Shown: in pieces, positions 57,231 through 64,000 of the stretch
Position numbering within the stretch: the first letter of the stretch is position 1
Layout: each line of letters opens with the position of its first letter
Assembly (NCBI RefSeq): GCF_000425845.1
Contig: NZ_KE384463.1
Location: 1 to 64,000 of the forward strand
DNA length: 64,000 nt
Source of the DNA: Jeotgalicoccus psychrophilus DSM 19085
Lineage (GTDB): Bacteria; Bacillota; Bacilli; Staphylococcales; Salinicoccaceae
Reading direction: 5' to 3'
Position numbers and translations under genes: made by a program
Notes under the pieces: model-generated
The model's database searches: none
Told to the model about the DNA's origin: nothing
Seen by the model: the letters and a program-made list of their open reading frames with translations, nothing else

Positions 57231-58217
57231 TTAATTTTTAACTGCTTTTCGTACAAGTGCCAATCCTGCGATTACAGCAGCTGCAGCAGCGCCAGCTTGT
57301 ACTTTTTTACTTGAAGTCAGAGACTTAACAACCAGATTAAGGTTTTGAGGTCTTTCTGCCAGTCTTCTCATAAAGTAAGCATACCAGTCAGTCCCGTATG
57401 GTACATACACACACATGTTATAACCACGTGCGACTAAATCCTGCTGATAATCTTTACGGAAACCGTACAGCATCTGGAATTCAAATTTGTCTTTTGAAAT
57501 ATTCTGCGTTTCAATAAAACGAAGTGTCTTCTCAATGATGTGATGGTCATGTGTCGCAATTGAAGTGAAACCATTTCCTTCTACTAAATGCGTTTTTATA
57601 ATTTCAAAATAAGACTGATCAATATCAGCCTTCGACTGGTACGCAAGCGTATCTGGCTCTTTATAGGCGCCTTTTACTAAGCGCGTACGGATGTTCTTGT
57701 ATTTTCTTACGTCTTTTTTAGCATCATAGAAATATGCCTGAATAACAGTACCAACATTGTCGTATTCCTCGAGCAGGTTATCAAGAATATTCAGTGACTG
57801 TTCTTTTGATAAATAGTTCTCCATATCCAGGTTTACAAACATATTTGTTTCTTTGGCTGTATCAAGAATTTCTTTTATATTGTTATAACAGAAAGTTTCA
57901 TCAATATTTAAGCCGATTTGAGAAAGTTTAACTGAAGCGTGGGCATCCAGTCCTTCTTTTTGAATCTCTTTAATCATTTTAATAATATTATTCTTTTCTT
58001 TCTCAGCTTCTTTGCGGTCGGAAATGAATTCCCCGAGGTTATCGAATGTAACACTCATACCCTGATTATTTAAGTCCCGAAGGCAATTAAGAGTGTCTTT
58101 TACACCCGTTCCTCCGACTACTTTCTGTGCACCAAATCTAAGCCCCACCTGCTTTGATGCATCATTTAAAATCTTGTTTTCTGATAAACCGATGAAAATA
58201 TCCCTAACTACTCCCAT
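57231..58217 (-). CDS. putB: Proline dehydrogenase
   Basis: A 328-residue monofunctional PRODH, oxidising proline to pyrroline-5-carboxylate with FAD. The barrel segments include DAHASVKLSQIGLNID (about 91-106), NLDMENYLSKEQ (about 128-139), RTRLVKGAYKEPDTLAYQSK (about 177-196), ATHDHHII and the signature FQMLYGFR (about 247-254), with YGTDWYAYFMRRLAERPQN at the substrate Arg pair. A hydrophobic C-terminal tail (VQAGAAAAAVIAGLALV) could anchor it to the membrane. AGGAGG precedes the ATG. Followed closely by the crcB pair. The symbol putB/fadM is by family and not certain. Confidence 0.92.
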   Translation of the reverse strand: MGVVRDIFIGLSENKILNDASKQVGLRFGAQKVVGGTGVKDTLNCLRDLNNQGMSVTFDNLGEFISDRKEAEKEKNNIIKMIKEIQKEGLDAHASVKLSQIGLNIDETFCYNNIKEILDTAKETNMFVNLDMENYLSKEQSLNILDNLLEEYDNVGTVIQAYFYDAKKDVRKYKNIRTRLVKGAYKEPDTLAYQSKADIDQSYFEIIKTHLVEGNGFTSIATHDHHIIEKTLRFIETQNISKDKFEFQMLYGFRKDYQQDLVARGYNMCVYVPYGTDWYAYFMRRLAERPQNLNLVVKSLTSSKKVQAGAAAAAVIAGLALVRKAVKN

Positions 58218-58308
58218 TGCTAATCCTCCTGTAAATAAAGCGTTTTCTTTTTAAGCTTAACTCATTATATCGCCTTTTAATAAAAAAGGGTGTAAAAAAA
58301 TTTAATTT

Positions 58309-58812
58309 TTAGTTTTTGTAATTTGGAATGTGACCAACATATGTCTCATTGATGCGTTTCATTTCTTCAAGGTCTTCTGCTGTCAGCTCTCTGACTACTT
58401 TTGCAGGACGTCCGAAGGCCAGTGTGTTCGGCGGAATAACAATCCCTCCAGTTACTAATGAACCAGCACCTACAAATGCATTTTCCCCAATAACAGCTTC
58501 ATCAAGCACGATTGAATCCATGCCGACTAATGCGCCTTTTTTAACAGTACAGCTGTGCAGCGTCACTTTATGGCCGATTGTCACATTATCTTCCAGCGTC
58601 AGCGGCAGGCCTGGTGTCTGGTGCAGTACTGAGAGATCTTGAACATTCGTATTATTGCCGATGCGTACTGGTGCGATATCTCCGCGGACGACTGTGCCGA
58701 AAAATACAGATGAGTTGTCGCCAATCTCAACATCTCCGATTATTGTTGCGTTAGGTGCGATAAAAGCAGAGTCACTAATTTTTGGTGTGTGATTTTTGTA
58801 ATCTATTATCAT
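58309..58812 (-). CDS. Gamma-carbonic anhydrase family protein (YrdA/PaaY type)
   Basis: 167 residues from ATG 58812 (AAAGGAAA upstream; a longer start at 58836 is weaker). A left-handed beta-helix with the three metal His regions: DLSVLHQTPG (about 67-76), NVTIGHKVTLHSCTVKKGAL (about 82-101). It ends with an alpha-helical cap. Members bind zinc or iron; many have no detectable carbonic anhydrase activity, so the reaction is uncertain. Divergent from the hydrolase gene. Confidence 0.88.
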   Translation of the reverse strand: MIIDYKNHTPKISDSAFIAPNATIIGDVEIGDNSSVFFGTVVRGDIAPVRIGNNTNVQDLSVLHQTPGLPLTLEDNVTIGHKVTLHSCTVKKGALVGMDSIVLDEAVIGENAFVGAGSLVTGGIVIPPNTLAFGRPAKVVRELTAEDLEEMKRINETYVGHIPNYKN

Positions 58813-58891
58813 TTTAAATTTCCTTTCCCATCTCAAATGTTATAATAAATTCATCATATCAAATTTGCATTTATTTGTAAGGAGAAAGCTT

Positions 58892-59698
58892 ATGTGGAAG
58901 TGGGAGACAGAAAACGAACCAAAGGGTGTCGTGGTCATTGTTCATGATTTACTGGAGCACCATGAATACTACGATGAGCTCACAGTAAAGTTGCGCCGTG
59001 ACAGTTATCACGTTATTATTGGTGATTTGCCGGGGCATGGTCAGACGACACGTATGAACAAAGGACACATCAACAGTTTCGAACAGTATGTGGAACGTGT
59101 GGCCGAATGGCATGAACTTGCGGGGCAATACGATTTGCCGACATTTATAATCGGACAGGGCCTTGGCGGTTTAATCGCTCTGGAAGCTCACAGGCAAAAT
59201 AGAATCCAGTCTGACGGTATTGTCGCATTAAATCCGCTCTTGTCATTTAAACAGTCATTTATGAACCGTAAAAATACAATCCTGACAAGCGTGCGTGTAA
59301 CGAGCGACGAATCCAGATTTAACCTGGGTATTAAAATGAATTACTTTACGCAGGATAAACGGTTTCTGGAGCGTTATAAAGAAGATGAACTGATTGTCGA
59401 CAGAGTGAGTTACCAATGGTACAAGACGATTATTAATCAGATGAAATTAACATCGGAAAATATGGAAGATATCATCGGAGTGCCGATTCTTTCCGTAATG
59501 AGCAGTGATAATCAGATTATTAATTCTTATTTATCTGCGAAATACATTAAGAGAACACAGTCGGATGATTTCCGTTTTACGATGCTGGATTCCGATGAGC
59601 ACAGCATTTTCCAAAGAGAGAATATTGAATATCCGTATTATTTAATGACGCAGTTCTTTAATGCGCAGTTATTTTCTATCGGTATAGTAACGGATTAA
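58892..59698 (+). CDS. Alpha/beta hydrolase lacking the nucleophile Ser
   Basis: 268 residues from ATG 58892 (AAGGAGAAAG upstream). The fold is of the serine-aminopeptidase S33/lysophospholipase type: VVIVHDLLEHHEYYDEL (about 14-30, oxyanion-type HD instead of HG), GDLPGHGQT, and a late DEHSIFQRE carrying the His. The nucleophile elbow reads IIGQGLGGLIAL, so the expected G-x-S-x-G Ser is Gly90. It is otherwise full length and well expressed by signals, so it is probably not a decaying gene but a non-catalytic or differently acting member. Confidence 0.85.
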   Translation: MWKWETENEPKGVVVIVHDLLEHHEYYDELTVKLRRDSYHVIIGDLPGHGQTTRMNKGHINSFEQYVERVAEWHELAGQYDLPTFIIGQGLGGLIALEAHRQNRIQSDGIVALNPLLSFKQSFMNRKNTILTSVRVTSDESRFNLGIKMNYFTQDKRFLERYKEDELIVDRVSYQWYKTIINQMKLTSENMEDIIGVPILSVMSSDNQIINSYLSAKYIKRTQSDDFRFTMLDSDEHSIFQRENIEYPYYLMTQFFNAQLFSIGIVTD

Positions 59699-59735
59699 TT
59701 GAAGTAAGATATTAAATATCTTACTTCAATTTTTC
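59697..59735. terminator. Bidirectional terminator
   Basis: Fifteen-bp stem AATTGAAGTAAGATA / TATCTTACTTCAATT with T-runs, between convergent hydrolase and mnmM genes. Confidence 0.9.
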
Positions 59736-60266
59736 TATCACGAGTAAAAACGGCGCGCTGTTTTTCTGGTTAATATATTGATACTGCAGCACCTGTGCTT
59801 GGTCCTGCGGCCAAGCCGACAGTGTTTCTATAAGCATATCACGTTCAACTTTGCCGCTGTCGTGGCCGTGGTAAACGACAATTACAATTCTGCCGCCAGG
59901 TGTTAATAAATTAAACAATTCATTAACCGCGGTAATAGTAGTGTCGTACGCCGTCGTTATTGATTTGTCGCCGCCGGGAAGATAGCCCAAATTAAAAATA
60001 CCGGCTTTAACAGGTGAGGAAATGTATTTGGATATATTTTCATGGCCGTCATGTATAAATGAAATATTAGGTTCACTATATTTTTCTTTTGCATTATTTA
60101 TCGCGTCGGCCTGCACGTCAAAACTGTAGACATGACCGTCCGGTGCGAGACGCGCAAGAAAAGAAGAGTCGTGGCCGTTGCCGCAAGTCGCATCGACTAA
60201 TATATCTTCGCTTTGAACGATTTCTTTAATGAAATCTTTTGCGGTAGGGAGAATTCTTTTGAGCAT
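59721..60266 (-). CDS. mnmM: tRNA mnm5s2U biosynthesis methyltransferase (YtqB)
   Basis: A 181-residue class I SAM methyltransferase. Motif I VDATCGNGHDSSFLARLA (about 24-41), SFDVQADAI (motif II), and IFNLGYLPGGDKSITT (about 89-104), the N-L-G-Y-L-P-G-G-D signature of YtqB. MnmM methylates aminomethyl-2-thiouridine at tRNA position 34 in Gram-positives. Start ATG 60266 follows AAAGGATTG. The terminator hairpin overlaps the 3' end. Confidence 0.9.
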   Translation of the reverse strand: MLKRILPTAKDFIKEIVQSEDILVDATCGNGHDSSFLARLAPDGHVYSFDVQADAINNAKEKYSEPNISFIHDGHENISKYISSPVKAGIFNLGYLPGGDKSITTAYDTTITAVNELFNLLTPGGRIVIVVYHGHDSGKVERDMLIETLSAWPQDQAQVLQYQYINQKNSAPFLLVIEKLK

Positions 60267-60321
60267 ATAATCAATCCTTTCAATATACTATTAATTTTAT
60301 CATAAGAAGGTTGGGTCTTTA

Positions 60322-61077
60322 ATGATTACTGCCAGTAATTTAAGTAAAAATTTCGGTGGGAAAACTGCTGTAAATAATATAAATATTTCCGTAAAAAAAG
60401 GCGAGCTGTTTGCCTATCTTGGTCCGAATGGTTCAGGTAAATCTACAACGATAAAAATGCTGATGGGCCTGATTGAACCAACAGAAGGCACAGTTGAAAT
60501 ACTTGGCGAGCCGATGAATCTGAACAACATAGAATTGAAAAGAAAGATCAGTTTTGTACCGGATACACCGGATATTATCGGTAAGCTTACCGGCAACGAA
60601 TATTTAAATTTCGTCGCAAGTATATATAAGATGGACAAAACAGCTTACACAGAGAAGCGCAAAGAACTGGTAAATATGTTTGAGCTGCAGGATGACCTCG
60701 GAACTTTAGTAGAGGAATATTCGCACGGCATGCGCCAGAAACTTGTCGTTATCGGTGCGCTGATGCATTCGCCAGAAGTGATCTTTTTAGATGAGCCGAA
60801 TGTTGGGCTGGATCCGAAAAGTAATCGTGAATTAAAAAATTACTTAACGGACTACGTAAAACAAGGCAATACTGTATTCCTGACAACACACACGCTCAGT
60901 CTCGCAGAAGAAATCGCCGATAGAATCTGTATTATTTATAAAGGTGAGATTAAGGCGCTCGGTACGCTTGAAGAGCTGGGTGAACAGACAGGGAGCGACA
61001 GGAAAACGCTTGAGGATATCTTTTTAGCGCTGACCAGCGAGGAGGACGTGCATGTTCAAGAGCATACTGAAAGTTGA
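60322..61077 (+). CDS. ABC transporter ATP-binding protein (YthP-like)
   Basis: A 251-residue ATPase: Walker A LGPNGSGKSTTIK (about 33-45), signature EYSHGMRQKL (about 132-141), Walker B VIFLDEPNVGLDP (about 152-164), H-loop LTTHTLS. It energises an ABC-2-type exporter with the permease encoded next; the genes overlap by 26 bases, showing coupling. The pair resembles Bacillus ythPQ. Substrate unknown. Confidence 0.92.
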   Translation: MITASNLSKNFGGKTAVNNINISVKKGELFAYLGPNGSGKSTTIKMLMGLIEPTEGTVEILGEPMNLNNIELKRKISFVPDTPDIIGKLTGNEYLNFVASIYKMDKTAYTEKRKELVNMFELQDDLGTLVEEYSHGMRQKLVVIGALMHSPEVIFLDEPNVGLDPKSNRELKNYLTDYVKQGNTVFLTTHTLSLAEEIADRICIIYKGEIKALGTLEELGEQTGSDRKTLEDIFLALTSEEDVHVQEHTES

Positions 61078-62614
61078 AGCACAGTCCAGACTAAACTATT
61101 TTAAAGTCCTCAGCACGGGAAAAATAATATTATATTTATTTTTGCTGCTGTTTATACTTGCTTTGATAGTGCCGGCAGTATGGATGGTTGTAAACTTATT
61201 TCTATTGAATGCTGAAGAAGTGATGATCGGTAAAGCAGCAGTACTGCTGACATTATTTATTATTCCAGTCTTATCGCTATTTTTAGTCAACGGTATTATT
61301 AAAGAAATGTTTATGGATAAAAATATCGATTCATATTTGGTTCTGCCGGTGACGCCGAAAGCTGTATTTTCTGTAAAATTATTTTATCAATTTACATTTA
61401 AAGTATTGCCGATTGTGCTATTTATAAGCATGGCGGCAGGCCTGACACTGGCTGCGAGGTATGAATCGCCGCTGCTGATTTTAAGCAATATATTATACTT
61501 TATTTTTATTGGTGCAGTCAGTACAGCATTTGCATATCTTATCGTTTTTATCGTTACGAAAATTTCATCGGCAAAACGTGTCGGGGAAATACTAACTTTG
61601 GCAGGCGGATTTGCGAGTGTGCTGCCGTATTTCATTATTATGGCGGGCAGCCAGTATTTAATCGGTATTATTGACTTCATGCCTGATGTTAGTTTTATCT
61701 TCTCAGGATTTTTATATAAGCCGGAAATAGTAAAATATATTCTGCTGTTAATTATTTTTCTTGCAGCAGCTGCCGCTTTAATTTGGCTCGTCTTGAATTA
61801 CGTGACTGATGCCTTTGTTAAAGGGACAGCGAATACGAACCGGGTTCAGCGCAAAAAACCGGCGTCAGCTGAAGTAAGTTCATCTATAAGTGCGCTCCTG
61901 AAAAAAGATATTTCGATGACGAAACGAGATTTTAAGGAATGGTCAGCAGTGCTGCCGCAATATTTATTTCCTTTTGTCTTTTTATATTTACTGACTTCAA
62001 ATCCGTTGATATACGGCGGGGAAGCATCATCAGACGATCAGGTTATGATTTCAATCGCATTCGCAGGCTCGATTATGATTTCATTGTTTGCTGCTGCGAT
62101 GAATACAGCAAGAGATGCCCGCACATATGCGTTTTTAAAAACGATGCCCGTCAGCGGACTGGATGTCGCAAAAGCAAAATACTTATATAATTTAATAACG
62201 ATTGCACCGATGTATATATTTATAACAATAATTATTTATTTTATACTGGATGTACCAGTAACAACGCTGATTTATGCCGTCCTGGTTTCGGTGCTGCTCG
62301 TTATGACTGCAGCACCACTCGGCATGCTGCTCGGTACGATGAACCCGGTGGTCTCAAGAAAAAATCCGGCGCAGAGGCTCGATACAGCAGCGAATGTTAT
62401 TATCTCTGTTACGATTTTTGCGCTGATATTTTTAATGGGCTATATGACACAGTTTACAATTGAATTCGACGGTGAAGCCTTTGTGCTGAAACACGACACG
62501 ATGCTTATGGTAATTGGAATACTAATCGTTTTGAGCATTTTATCCTATGTATTGCTTTTAAGAAAAGTCGGCAGGAAATATGATAAAGGATACAATATTA
62601 CGTATAGGGACTGA
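61052..62614 (+). CDS. ABC-2-type permease (YthQ-like)
   Basis: A 520-residue membrane protein with about 10-12 helices and no nucleotide-binding motifs. It begins MFKSILKVEAQSRLNYFKVL, has a cytoplasmic loop near 265-290 (NRVQRKKPASAEVSSS), and ends with a basic RKVGRKYDKGYNITYRD tail. It pairs with the ATPase immediately upstream. The substrate cannot be predicted. Confidence 0.88.
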   Translation: MFKSILKVEAQSRLNYFKVLSTGKIILYLFLLLFILALIVPAVWMVVNLFLLNAEEVMIGKAAVLLTLFIIPVLSLFLVNGIIKEMFMDKNIDSYLVLPVTPKAVFSVKLFYQFTFKVLPIVLFISMAAGLTLAARYESPLLILSNILYFIFIGAVSTAFAYLIVFIVTKISSAKRVGEILTLAGGFASVLPYFIIMAGSQYLIGIIDFMPDVSFIFSGFLYKPEIVKYILLLIIFLAAAAALIWLVLNYVTDAFVKGTANTNRVQRKKPASAEVSSSISALLKKDISMTKRDFKEWSAVLPQYLFPFVFLYLLTSNPLIYGGEASSDDQVMISIAFAGSIMISLFAAAMNTARDARTYAFLKTMPVSGLDVAKAKYLYNLITIAPMYIFITIIIYFILDVPVTTLIYAVLVSVLLVMTAAPLGMLLGTMNPVVSRKNPAQRLDTAANVIISVTIFALIFLMGYMTQFTIEFDGEAFVLKHDTMLMVIGILIVLSILSYVLLLRKVGRKYDKGYNITYRD

Positions 62615-62619
62615 TAACT

Positions 62620-63081
62620 ATGACTGGTAATGTATATTTTCAAAAATTTGATATTGGCTGGCTGCGTATAGAGTCTCTTGATGATTCAATCGTCAGAATA
62701 GATTACACGGATGAATCAGAGGAGCCGGCTAAAACCGATAAGGTAATTGAACAATGTGTCAGAGAACTCGGTGAATATTTTAAGGGAGAAAGAGAATTAT
62801 TTGACGTTAAAATAAATCCGGGCGTTTACGGGACGCCATTTCAGCAGTCTGTCTGGCAAGAACTAAGGCAGATTCCCTACGGTGAAACGATCAGCTACAA
62901 GACGCTTGCTGAAAGGATTAGCGGAAGTAATTATTCCCGTGCTGTCGCCAATGCTAACGGTAAAAATCCAATTTCGATCATCATTCCGTGCCACAGAGTC
63001 ATAGCGAGCAATAATACGCTCGGTGGATATACCGGCGGACTCGATAAGAAAAAACTGCTCTTATCCGTCGAAGGACGCTGA
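62620..63081 (+). CDS. ogt: Methylated-DNA-protein-cysteine methyltransferase
   Basis: A 153-residue O6-alkylguanine repair protein. The C-terminal domain has YGTPFQQSVWQELRQIPYGE (about 67-86) with TISYKTLAERI, and the reactive Cys is in ISIIIPCHRVIASNN (Cys near 124), followed by LGGYTGGLDKK. It takes the alkyl group in a suicide reaction. It starts five bases after the ABC permease, with AGGGA upstream, so it may be on that transcript. Confidence 0.95.
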   Translation: MTGNVYFQKFDIGWLRIESLDDSIVRIDYTDESEEPAKTDKVIEQCVRELGEYFKGERELFDVKINPGVYGTPFQQSVWQELRQIPYGETISYKTLAERISGSNYSRAVANANGKNPISIIIPCHRVIASNNTLGGYTGGLDKKKLLLSVEGR

Positions 63082-63119
63082 CAGCCTTGCTATATTAACA
63101 AAATTCAGCTATATTATTA

Positions 63120-63305
63120 ATATCAGAAGCAGTAGCAGAAACGTTTCTTTAAGCGAGCCGGTGGGCGGTGTGAACCGGTATTAACGTTAAGTGAACTTGT
63201 CTGTGTTAATTTCATACTATTTAAAGTTGCACATAAATGTGAATGCGGGTGGTACCGCGGTCGTATAGATCGTCCCATATCTTTTTTAGATATGGGATTT
63301 TTTTA
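63120..63305 (+). promoter_or_regulatory. T-box leader of leuS
   Basis: The T-box sequence AATGCGGGTGGTACCGCGG (63242-63260) is complete, and a terminator TCCCATATC (63273-63281) / GATATGGGA (63289-63297) with a T-run follows. Stem I upstream includes AGCGAGCC and GGTG elements. GAACTT at 63194-63199 is consistent with a CTT (Leu) specifier at 63196-63198, a tentative reading. Uncharged tRNA-Leu should allow leuS expression. Confidence 0.93.
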
Positions 63306-63324
63306 TTTAATAGGAGGAAAACCA

Positions 63325-64000
63325 ATGACGTTTAAACACAGAGACATCGAAAAGAAATGGCAGCAGCACTGGGAAAACAACAAAACATTTAAAACAGAAG
63401 ATGAGATCGGCAAAGAGAAATTCTATGCACTCGATATGTTCCCTTACCCATCAGGAGCAGGACTGCACGTCGGTCATCCTGAAGGTTATACGGCGACAGA
63501 TATCGTCAGCCGCATGAAACGTATGCAGGGCTACAATGTGCTTCACCCGATGGGCTGGGATGCATTTGGTCTGCCTGCTGAACAGTATGCGATTGATACG
63601 GGAAATGATATTCATGCATTTAACGAGAAAAATATCGATACATTCCGACGTCAGATTAAAGAACTCGGTTTCAGCTACGACTGGGACAGAGAACTGAATA
63701 CGACGGATCCTGAATACTACAAATGGACACAGTGGATTTTTATCCAGCTTTATAATAAAGGACTTGCTTACGTTGACGAAGTACCTGTGAACTGGTGTGA
63801 AGCGCTTGGAACAGTACTTGCAAATGAAGAAGTAATCGACGGAAAAAGTGAACGCGGCGGACATCCGGTAGTACGTAAACCGATGAGACAGTGGATTCTT
63901 CGTATTACTGAATATGCGGACCGTCTGTTAGAAGATCTGGATGATCTTGACTGGCCTGAATCGTTAAAAGATATGCAGCGCAACTGGATCGGTAAATCAG
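63325..64000 (+). CDS. leuS: Leucyl-tRNA synthetase, N-terminal part (runs off window)
   Basis: The 5' 225 codons of leuS, open to the end of the window. Ribosome binding site TAGGAGG before ATG 63325. It begins [19 protein letters not shown]; the class I HIGH motif appears as HVGH within [20 protein letters not shown] (about 39-58), and [14 protein letters not shown] (about 79-92) is the LeuRS pattern. Further on [18 protein letters not shown] marks the zinc/editing insertion approach. Controlled by the T-box leader. Confidence 0.97.
   Translation, partial: MTFKHRDIEKKWQQHWENNKTFKTEDEIGKEKFYALDMFPYPSGAGLHVGHPEGYTATDIVSRMKRMQGYNVLHPMGWDAFGLPAEQYAIDTGNDIHAFNEKNIDTFRRQIKELGFSYDWDRELNTTDPEYYKWTQWIFIQLYNKGLAYVDEVPVNWCEALGTVLANEEVIDGKSERGGHPVVRKPMRQWILRITEYADRLLEDLDDLDWPESLKDMQRNWIGKS

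Overview
The window reads as chromosome of a low-GC Gram-positive coccus in or near the Staphylococcaceae. The signs are AT-rich intergenic DNA, strong AGGAGG-type ribosome binding sites, bacterial nitric oxide synthase, a menA / menFDHB locus, a pckA-metK pair, YidD, YtkD, a SirTM-LplA2 pair, and S-box and T-box leaders. The halotolerant side branch (for example Jeotgalicoccus) is my best guess, from gene order and composition only. There is no phage, insertion sequence or CRISPR array. The window opens in intergenic DNA and closes inside leuS.

Layout. 0-10 kb: single-gene units: lipoprotein, TSUP carrier, C45 hydrolase, deoxynucleoside kinase, cold-shock protein, a Fur-box-controlled small RNA candidate downstream of catE, the catE / HxlR divergon, a membrane-anchored nuclease homologue, a MerR-TipAS regulator with a 19-bp-spacer promoter, and a Rieske-FAD oxidoreductase. 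10.0-10.7 kb: seven tRNAs (fMet, Asp, Phe, Gly, Asn, Glu, Ser). 10.7-13.8 kb: nos and an MFS exporter. 14.1-22.1 kb: a complete fatty-acid beta-oxidation operon (CoA-transferase, acyl-CoA ligase, acyl-CoA dehydrogenase, FadB/FadN type bifunctional enzyme, thiolase) with two perfect CcpA cre sites. 22-26 kb: GNAT, YtkA-like lipoprotein, ACR3-like carrier, small membrane proteins, a 41-bp tandem-repeat array. 26-33 kb: menaquinone synthesis, menA divergent from menF-D-H-B-E. 33-39.7 kb: yidD, Nudix hydrolase, pckA, SAM riboswitch-metK, NERD protein, gabD-like dehydrogenase. 39.7-48.6 kb: a second 41-bp array, patatin, split ThrE exporter, GNAT, GPP34, secreted phosphoesterase, NhaC antiporter, APH-like kinase. 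48.8-56.4 kb: DUF429, an orphan oligopeptide-binding lipoprotein, sirTM-lplA2, M20 amidase, DUF1413, hexapeptide acyltransferase, and a chimeric symporter/LPXTG ORF. 56.5-64 kb: paired fluoride channels behind proline dehydrogenase, gamma-carbonic anhydrase, a Ser-less alpha/beta hydrolase, mnmM, an ABC exporter, ogt, and T-box-leuS.

How it fits together. Most genes are housekeeping or carbon/redox metabolism. The fad operon and pckA suit growth on fatty acids when sugar is absent, and the cre sites imply glucose repression. The men genes feed respiration. catE with its HxlR regulator, the MerR-TipAS regulator and nos suggest electrophile and oxidative stress handling.

The least ordinary items are: (1) the minus-strand Fur-controlled sRNA candidate at about 5331-5459, with two Fur-like boxes, a C-rich anti-Shine-Dalgarno motif and its own terminator; (2) two unrelated-looking tandem arrays that share an exact 41-bp period, a hairpin plus GAATCC architecture, and a position just behind a terminator between convergent genes; (3) the ORF at 56058-56390, which joins the N-terminus of a sodium:solute symporter to an LPXTG sorting signal; (4) enzymes with altered key residues (CoA-transferase Glu to Asp, nuclease Asp to Asn, alpha/beta hydrolase Ser to Gly); (5) a SirTM-LplA2 pair without its usual GcvH-L and macrodomain neighbours.
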